A stretch of DNA of 64,000 nt from QGON01 sp963691905 (GTDB taxonomy: Bacteria > Pseudomonadota > Gammaproteobacteria > Chromatiales > Chromatiaceae). This document shows, one piece after another, positions 59,708-64,000 of the stretch. The translations under genes were made by a program, and so were the position numbers. The notes under the pieces are model-generated. The model was not told where the DNA came from and did no database searches. It saw only the letters and a program-made list of their open reading frames with translations. The stretch lies in the NCBI GenBank assembly GCA_963691905.1, contig OY829893.1, positions 1,178,001 to 1,242,000 of the forward strand. The letters run 5' to 3'. Position 1 is the stretch's first letter. The number at the start of each line of letters is the position of its first letter.

Positions 59708-59718
59708 TTAATAGAAGA

Positions 59719-59836
59719 AGCTAACAAACACATGCACTCGGACAGGCAAAAGCGTCGTTGGTTTGTGCATTCCGCTGCGCTCCATTTTGCACAAACCAAC
59801 GCCACTTTTGCCTTCCGGTGATGTGAGACGTTAGAC
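59719..59836 (+). other. attC site of cassette 9
   Basis: R'' AGCTAAC complements the left edge at 58999 (GTTAGCT); R' GTTAGAC, 118 bases. The arms resemble those of cassettes 1-3. Confidence 0.92.
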
Positions 59837-59861
59837 TAGAATAATGAACTGGTAGAGAAAT

Positions 59862-60596
59862 ATGAATCACTTAGTGAAAAACAATAGCATTGATGAGATT
59901 GATCGTGAAGTTAAGGAGCTTATCGCATCTTATGATGAGCTCATTCCTAAACTAATCCAGTCAAAAAAGCCATTAACTGCAATAGCAACACTGAATTTCC
60001 TAGACTATTCTATTTACGAAAAATATCGTGAATTAACTTCTATATATTCATTATTATTAAATGGCCTTGAATTACTTGAATCATTCAAGTCTACCGCGCT
60101 AGATACATTGAAAAGTAAGGGTGTTACTGGTGGATTCTTCAAACATGGATTACACAAAACATATGGCATGTATCTTGAGGAAGAGTGTGCATTGCCAGAA
60201 AATGTAACAATAGATACATTATTAAAAAAAAGCAGAAAAATACTTGTATCACAATTAAGAAAAAGTGATTTTGTAGCATATTCTAGACTAAACGAAATAT
60301 TTTTTTATGAAATTCAATATCTAATATACGTTCTTCGAGATATCGTCGAGGATGATTGGCGTAGAGAAAATGATGAAAATGACGCTGATAATGAAAAACC
60401 AAATAGGTATATTACTAAAGAAGTAAAACTCACTGTTTGGCGCAGAGATCAAGGAAAATGTTGTGAGTGCGGAGCAAAAGAAAAAATTGAATTTGATCAT
60501 ATAATCCCTGCATCGAAAGGTGGTTCAAATACGGAGAGAAATATTCAGCTCTTATGTGAAAGCTGCAATAGGAGGAAATCTGCCAATATAGTCTAA
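59862..60596 (+). CDS. Cassette 10: HNH endonuclease-domain protein
   Basis: The 244-residue protein has ~180 residues of unknown helical sequence, then a C-terminal HNH domain: Cys200-x-x-Cys203, the Asp212-His213 pair (EFDHIIPASKGG), Asn227 and a second Cys232-x-x-Cys235 pair. The zinc cysteines and H-N-H residues are intact, so DNA or RNA cutting is likely. Such proteins can be restriction or defence nucleases; the N-terminal part would set specificity. The last base of its stop is in the R'' box. Confidence 0.82.
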   Translation: MNHLVKNNSIDEIDREVKELIASYDELIPKLIQSKKPLTAIATLNFLDYSIYEKYRELTSIYSLLLNGLELLESFKSTALDTLKSKGVTGGFFKHGLHKTYGMYLEEECALPENVTIDTLLKKSRKILVSQLRKSDFVAYSRLNEIFFYEIQYLIYVLRDIVEDDWRRENDENDADNEKPNRYITKEVKLTVWRRDQGKCCECGAKEKIEFDHIIPASKGGSNTERNIQLLCESCNRRKSANIV

Positions 60597-60711
60597 CAAG
60601 ACAAATTCACTCGGACAGTCAAAAGCGTCGTTTGGTTTGTGTATTCCGCTACGCTCCATTTTACACAAACCAAACGCCACTTTTTCCTTCCGGTGATTTG
60701 CGACGTTAGCG
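60591..60711 (+). other. attC site of cassette 10
   Basis: R'' GTCTAAC complements the left edge at 59830 (GTTAGAC); R' is GTTAGCG. 121 bases. Confidence 0.92.
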
Positions 60712-61329
60712 CTAATAGGTTTTGAGCAATACATAAAGAAATCAGATAAACGGAAAGAATGAAAAAATCAAATTTCGGAAAGCAGTTGGCCCTGGCGCCC
60801 TACTCTTTTATGAATTGATCTGAAAACCTGAAACAATGATGTAGCTCTGTTGGTAGAAGGTCGCTTTATCCAGGCAAAAAGAATGAAAATTACGTCAATT
60901 CGTAAAGCGCATGCCAGATTGGTGGCTTGTCCAGAACAGTGGCAAGTAACCAGTAGTTCATTGCCAAAATGATTGCTTTTACTTTTCACCAGCCTGAGAG
61001 TCTCAAATTTATTGCGGCCCTGTAGAATGCAATCGGCTTCCGGAAATTCAACACAAATACGAATTGATTGCATTACCCAACATAATCAACCTGGAAAAAT
61101 AGAAAAAGCGAAAAAACATTAAAAATTAGGTTTCAAGTAAACTAAGGAAAAAGCCTTTTCAAATAGAGCGTAGAGCAATGAAAGCGTATAAACTCATCAT
61201 CGGAGTGAAGGCTTGCGCTAACAAGCGCATTAACTCGGACAGCCAAAAGCGTCGTTTGTTTTGTGTATTCCGCTCCGCTCCATTTTGCACAAAACAAACG
61301 CCACTTTCGGCTTCCGGTTATGCTGAACG
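60706..61329 (+). repeat. Cassette 11: copy 5 of the 620-bp cassette
   Basis: 624 bases, the most divergent copy, closest to cassette 7. The small frames are at 60883-60972 and 61178-61333 (51 codons, beginning MKAYKLIIGVKAC). The antisense frame is open here as in cassette 7. It is separated from the other copies by three other cassettes. Confidence 0.85.
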
Positions 61330-61335
61330 TTAGAG
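61216..61335 (+). other. attC site of cassette 11
   Basis: R'' CGCTAAC complements the left edge at 60705; R' GTTAGAG belongs to cassette 12. Confidence 0.93.
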
Positions 61336-61632
61336 CAACACATAACCAAAGAGAAGAAAAAAGAAATTGTACATTGCAGTATAAAAAATATGCAGATCAA
61401 TAATTCTTGATTAGATGCTTCACGTAAGAATTAAAAATGATAAAAGCATAAAAAAATATGATTAAAAACCAAAGGAAATAAAGTCAAAAACAATGGATTT
61501 AAAAACACAAAAACAAGGTGTGGTGGTTAATTTAAACAGTCGGTGTGCTTCAATACAGCCATGCTCTAACAAGTGCATAAACGTGGACGTTCCACTACGC
61601 TGCGCTTCGTTCCCACGCCAGTTATGCAGGCG
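61330..61632 (+). repeat. Cassette 12: small cassette without a clear gene
   Basis: Only 303 bases. The one candidate gene is a 47-codon frame (61493-61636; MDLKTQKQGVVVNLNSRC at its start) that runs into the attC and ends at the TAG of its R', as the 51-codon frame of the 620-bp cassette does. The frame has no near ribosome site, so it is uncertain. Confidence 0.7.
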
Positions 61633-61638
61633 TTAGGT
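61564..61638 (+). other. attC site of cassette 12 (short type)
   Basis: 75 bases. R'' CTCTAAC complements the left edge at 61329 (GTTAGAG); R' GTTAGGT. Confidence 0.88.
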
Positions 61639-61648
61639 GAGCAAAGTA

Positions 61649-62020
61649 ATGACAGAAATATCTGATACGCTCCTTAAACAAAGATTACGAAATAGAATCA
61701 TTGAAGTGCTTGATATGTTTTCAGATCAAACTAGTGTTGAGTCAATCGGAACTGATGAAATCATCAATTCATGGTACGACTATATGGATGAGGAGCGGGT
61801 TGATTTTTATAATGAGCCAATATTTACAAAAAAAGAAATAAATGCATTAAAACGCTTCCATAATCTGCTGGAGTCTTTATATAAAAATATGCCAACAACG
61901 TGGACATTACAGGATTTAAATATAAATGAATCTTGGTCAAAACTAGTAATTTCGGCTACAGAAGAATTACAAATATTTATGGAGAGAGGACTGCTCGATG
62001 AAGATAATGAAATCACCTAA
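61649..62020 (+). CDS. Cassette 13: acidic protein of unknown function
   Basis: From the ATG the product is 123 residues; a GTG 12 bases upstream is an alternative. It is acidic and helical (IGTDEIINSWYDYMDEERVDFYNEP; ALKRFHNLLESLYKNMPTTW), with no signal, membrane segment or known motif. Its stop is in the R'' box. Confidence 0.6.
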   Translation: MTEISDTLLKQRLRNRIIEVLDMFSDQTSVESIGTDEIINSWYDYMDEERVDFYNEPIFTKKEINALKRFHNLLESLYKNMPTTWTLQDLNINESWSKLVISATEELQIFMERGLLDEDNEIT

Positions 62021-62120
62021 CAAAAAAAATGCACTCGGAAACAGCAAAATTGGCACGCCATTTTTGCTGTCGCAAAAGCCGCGACCAATTTCGCTGTTCC
62101 GGTGATTTTAGCCGTTAGGG
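62015..62120 (+). other. attC site of cassette 13
   Basis: R'' ACCTAAC complements the left edge at 61632 (GTTAGGT); R' GTTAGGG. 106 bases. Confidence 0.9.
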
Positions 62121-62134
62121 CCAAAATATAATAA

Positions 62135-62899
62135 ATGGATAAAACATCAAAAATAGCATTAACAACAGTCGCCGCAGTTATCGGCACAGTTGTAATTTAT
62201 GCGTCATTTATAATTTACCTTACATGGCCCATTTCTACATACAGCATAGATAAGGCCGGTGTTTTTGGTGATAGTTTTGGGATATTAACATCCATCTTTT
62301 CAGGCTTAGCTTTTGCTGGTGTTATTTGGACAGTTCTATCCCAACTAGAAGAACTAAACATTACAAGAGACCAATTAAAAAATCAGGGTATAGAAAATGC
62401 TTTTTTTCAAATGCTGCGCTTACACAATGAAATGCTAAACGAGATAGATTTAAGCGATAAAACAGCTACAGGAATTATTGTAACAACAGGACGTGATGTA
62501 ATAAATGTATTTCGTGATCGTCTTCGTACACAATTTCAAAAAATAAACTCTTCAGAACCAAATTTAAATGAAAAAGAAAAAGCAGAGAAGGCTTATTTCG
62601 TTTTCTGGCAAAGGCATCAGTCAGAGCTAGCTCATTATTTTAGATTCCTGTTTAACTTATTTAAGTTTATTCACGATAGCGAGTCAGACAAAAAAATAAT
62701 GTATGCAAAAATAACCCGTGCACAGCTTTCCAATCAAGAGCTTGCTCTCCTGTTTTATAATTGCTTATCGCCCCAAGGAAATAAGTTTATGAAATATGCA
62801 AAAGCATACGCATTATTTGATAATTTAGATAAAAATGATTTGATAATACCTGATCATATTGATTTTATGAGTAATGAGGCACTTGGAAACAAGCCCTAA
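62135..62899 (+). CDS. Cassette 14: PutAbiC-type abortive phage-infection protein
   Basis: The 254-residue protein has two N-terminal hydrophobic segments (IALTTVAAVIGTVVIYASFIIYL and FGILTSIFSGLAFAGVIWTVL). It then has the pattern of the putative phage abortive infection family (PF16872): LEELNITRDQLKNQGIENAFFQMLRLHNEML, YFRFLFNLFKFIHDS, and the C-terminal AKITRAQLSNQELALLFYNCLS. Such proteins stop phage multiplication, in some cases at the cost of the cell. The membrane anchor and the matching motif block make the assignment fairly sure; its trigger is unknown. It is the clearest defence gene of the array. Confidence 0.85.
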   Translation: MDKTSKIALTTVAAVIGTVVIYASFIIYLTWPISTYSIDKAGVFGDSFGILTSIFSGLAFAGVIWTVLSQLEELNITRDQLKNQGIENAFFQMLRLHNEMLNEIDLSDKTATGIIVTTGRDVINVFRDRLRTQFQKINSSEPNLNEKEKAEKAYFVFWQRHQSELAHYFRFLFNLFKFIHDSESDKKIMYAKITRAQLSNQELALLFYNCLSPQGNKFMKYAKAYALFDNLDKNDLIIPDHIDFMSNEALGNKP

Positions 62900-62983
62900 C
62901 AATCGCATCAACTTGACCATTTTATACGCCGTTTCGCTACGCTACACGGCATATAAAATGGCCAGTTATGCAGGGCGTTAGCG
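62894..62983 (+). other. attC site of cassette 14
   Basis: R'' CCCTAAC complements the left edge at 62114 (GTTAGGG); R' GTTAGCG. 90 bases, different arms from the 120-base type. Confidence 0.9.
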
Positions 62984-63596
62984 CTAATAGGTTCCGAGCA
63001 ATAATAGAGAGATCAGATAAACGGAAAGTATGAAAAATCAAATTTCGTAAAGCAGTTGGCCATGGCGCCCTACTTTTACGTATTGTTCTGAAAACCTGAA
63101 ACATTGATGTAGCTCTGTTGGCGGAAGGTACTTTATCCGGGCAAAAAGAATGAAAATTACGTCAATTCATATGGCGCCTACCAGATTGGTGGCAAGTCCA
63201 GAACATCAGCAAGTAACCGGTAGTTCATTGCAAAATGATTGCTTTTACTTTTCACCAGTCTGAGAGCCTCAAATCAATTGCGGCCCTGTAGAATGAAATC
63301 AGATTCCGGAAGTCTAACGCAAATGCGAATCGAACGAATTATCAAACAAAAGCAATCTGTGAAAATAGAAAAAACAAAAAATCCATTATAAATTGGGTTT
63401 CAAGTAAACTAAGGAAAAAGCCTTTTCAAATAGAGCTTACAGCAATGAAACCATACAAACTCATCATCGGAGTGGAAGCCTGCGCTAACAAGCGCATTAA
63501 CTCGGACAGCCAAAAGCATCGTTGGTTTTGTGCATTTCGCTACGCTCATTTTTACACAAAACCAACGCCACTTTTGTCTTCCGGTTATGCTGAACG
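62978..63596 (+). repeat. Cassette 15: copy 6 of the 620-bp cassette
   Basis: 619 bases. The first small frame (63150-63263) has lost one base near its end and reads on to a 37-codon frame; the second (63445-63600) is intact with 51 codons. The antisense frame is closed by a stop. Confidence 0.85.
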
Positions 63597-63602
63597 TTAG
63601 CG
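63483..63602 (+). other. attC site of cassette 15
   Basis: R'' CGCTAAC complements the left edge at 62977; R' GTTAGCG, immediately followed by the intron start. Confidence 0.92.
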
Positions 63603-64000
63603 CGCCAAGCGAAGCTTGGTGCATCTTGCAGGGTGAAAGTCCCTGTCGGGTAAGGATTAGCCACCCACCCGTATCGAGTGTTGCGCTTGTGGCGGAGTGC
63701 GGGGAGAGCAATGGCTTTCCAGTTACTGGATGAACTATTCACTGACTACCGCATGAACAAGACAGGTGAAGCGTACACAGAGAATCGTATAGGCCGTAGG
63801 GTGTCCGCGCACCTGAGAGTTGGAATCGCCTCGACATAGATAACTGTTCCGAGTGATGAGGGCTGTAACGTACTCGAAATCAAAATGAAGCAACCGAAAA
63901 GGCAAGGTTGTGGAGACTCGGCGGGGTTCTCAAGCTGTGGCATGTACGAAGAGATGTATCGAGAACTTGGGAGACCCTGTTGATTCCCGGCACTGTACCG
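63600..64000 (+). mobile_element. Group II intron, 5' part (continues beyond window)
   Basis: The sequence from about 63600 begins GCGCGCC, close to the group II consensus GUGYG, then folds as AAGC-GAA-GCTT. It carries typical domain I pieces: CAGGGTGAAAGTCCCTG (a stem with GUGAAAGU loop), GGTAAGG-like GGGTAAGGATTAGCC, GCAAGGTTGTGGAGACTCGG and GAGAACTTGGGAGACCC near the end, as found upstream of group II reverse-transcriptase genes. No protein is visible yet. The insertion point is in the R' core of the last attC, which suits the attC-targeting class C introns, although the exact first base is uncertain (GC in place of GU). Confidence 0.72.

Larger units (their letters stand above)
52985..63602 (+). 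mobile_element. Integron cassette array, 15 cassettes, no integrase in view
   Basis: Fifteen attC sites of 75-121 bases, all in the same orientation, divide the region into cassettes of 303-1,013 bases, each with its attC at the 3' end. In each case the R'' box of the attC (RYYYAAC) is the complement of the GTTRRRY-like box at the left edge of the same cassette, which shows where each was joined: cassette edges fall after the G of 52985, 53700, 54713, 55602, 56223, 56844, 57464, 58086, 58999, 59830, 60705, 61329, 61632, 62114, 62977 and 63596. The region is AT-rich against the host genes and has few standard ribosome sites. The first edge (AACTGTTATGC) is attI-like. No intI was seen on either side in the window. 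Confidence 0.92.

Overview
The window suggests the chromosome of a chemolithoautotrophic gammaproteobacterium, probably a sulfur oxidiser of the Chromatiales/Sedimenticola/Thiodiazotropha type. This is inferred from a Calvin cycle built on form II RuBisCO (cbbM, cbbQ, cbbO, cbbR, prk), a five-heme cytochrome, a FimX-like pilus regulator and the gammaproteobacterial rsmI/lpoA/yraN/diaA/dolP block. No rRNA or tRNA gene was seen. The first 52 kb have ordinary moderately GC-rich gene structure; the last 11 kb are strikingly AT-rich.

Layout. 1-8.3 kb: the 3' part of sbcB, an ankyrin lipoprotein, a K+ channel with a second TrkA-type protein, a DUF3108 protein and a multiheme cytochrome. 8.4-14.5 kb: nadA, HDOD and GAF-GGDEF signalling genes, a membrane GTPase and an SCP2-fold protein, with several small repeats between them. 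14.6-24.4 kb: an RND efflux pair whose pump carries an unusual Lys/Ala-rich tail, then two secreted proteins rich in Tyr-Arg-Phe-Arg-Pro motifs, an orphan ParA, a DUF302-like protein and a Met/Ser-repeat membrane protein. 24.5-27.8 kb: a FimX-like protein and aroG. 28-45 kb: the carbon-fixation region: cbbO, cbbQ, cbbM, a zinc-sensing diguanylate cyclase divergent from cbbR, dxs, gloB, prk, nhaD and a SulP transporter. 45.7-52.1 kb: glcD, dolP, diaA, yraN, lpoA, rsmI and an hsp20 with a readable sigma-32 promoter.

53-63.6 kb is an integron gene-cassette array of 15 cassettes, all in the same orientation, with no integrase gene in view. Every cassette boundary can be read. The R'' box of each attC is the exact complement of the R' box at the left edge of the same cassette, as expected for cassettes that were once circles. 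Six of the 15 are copies of one ~620-bp cassette with no ordinary gene. Each copy keeps two small open frames, one of which runs through its own attC site. The other cassettes encode a PutAbiC-type abortive-infection protein, a GIY-YIG protein, an HNH protein, a c-type cytochrome, membrane proteins and unknowns. The window ends inside the 5' half of a group II intron that begins in the core of the last attC.

How the genes fit together. CbbM fixes CO2, Prk regenerates its substrate, CbbQ/CbbO reactivate the enzyme, CbbR probably controls transcription, and GlcD could recycle the phosphoglycolate product that form II RuBisCO makes when oxygen is present. NhaD and SulP beside prk may supply Na+ gradient and inorganic carbon. 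Cyclic-di-GMP proteins (three, one probably catalytically dead) are scattered through the window.
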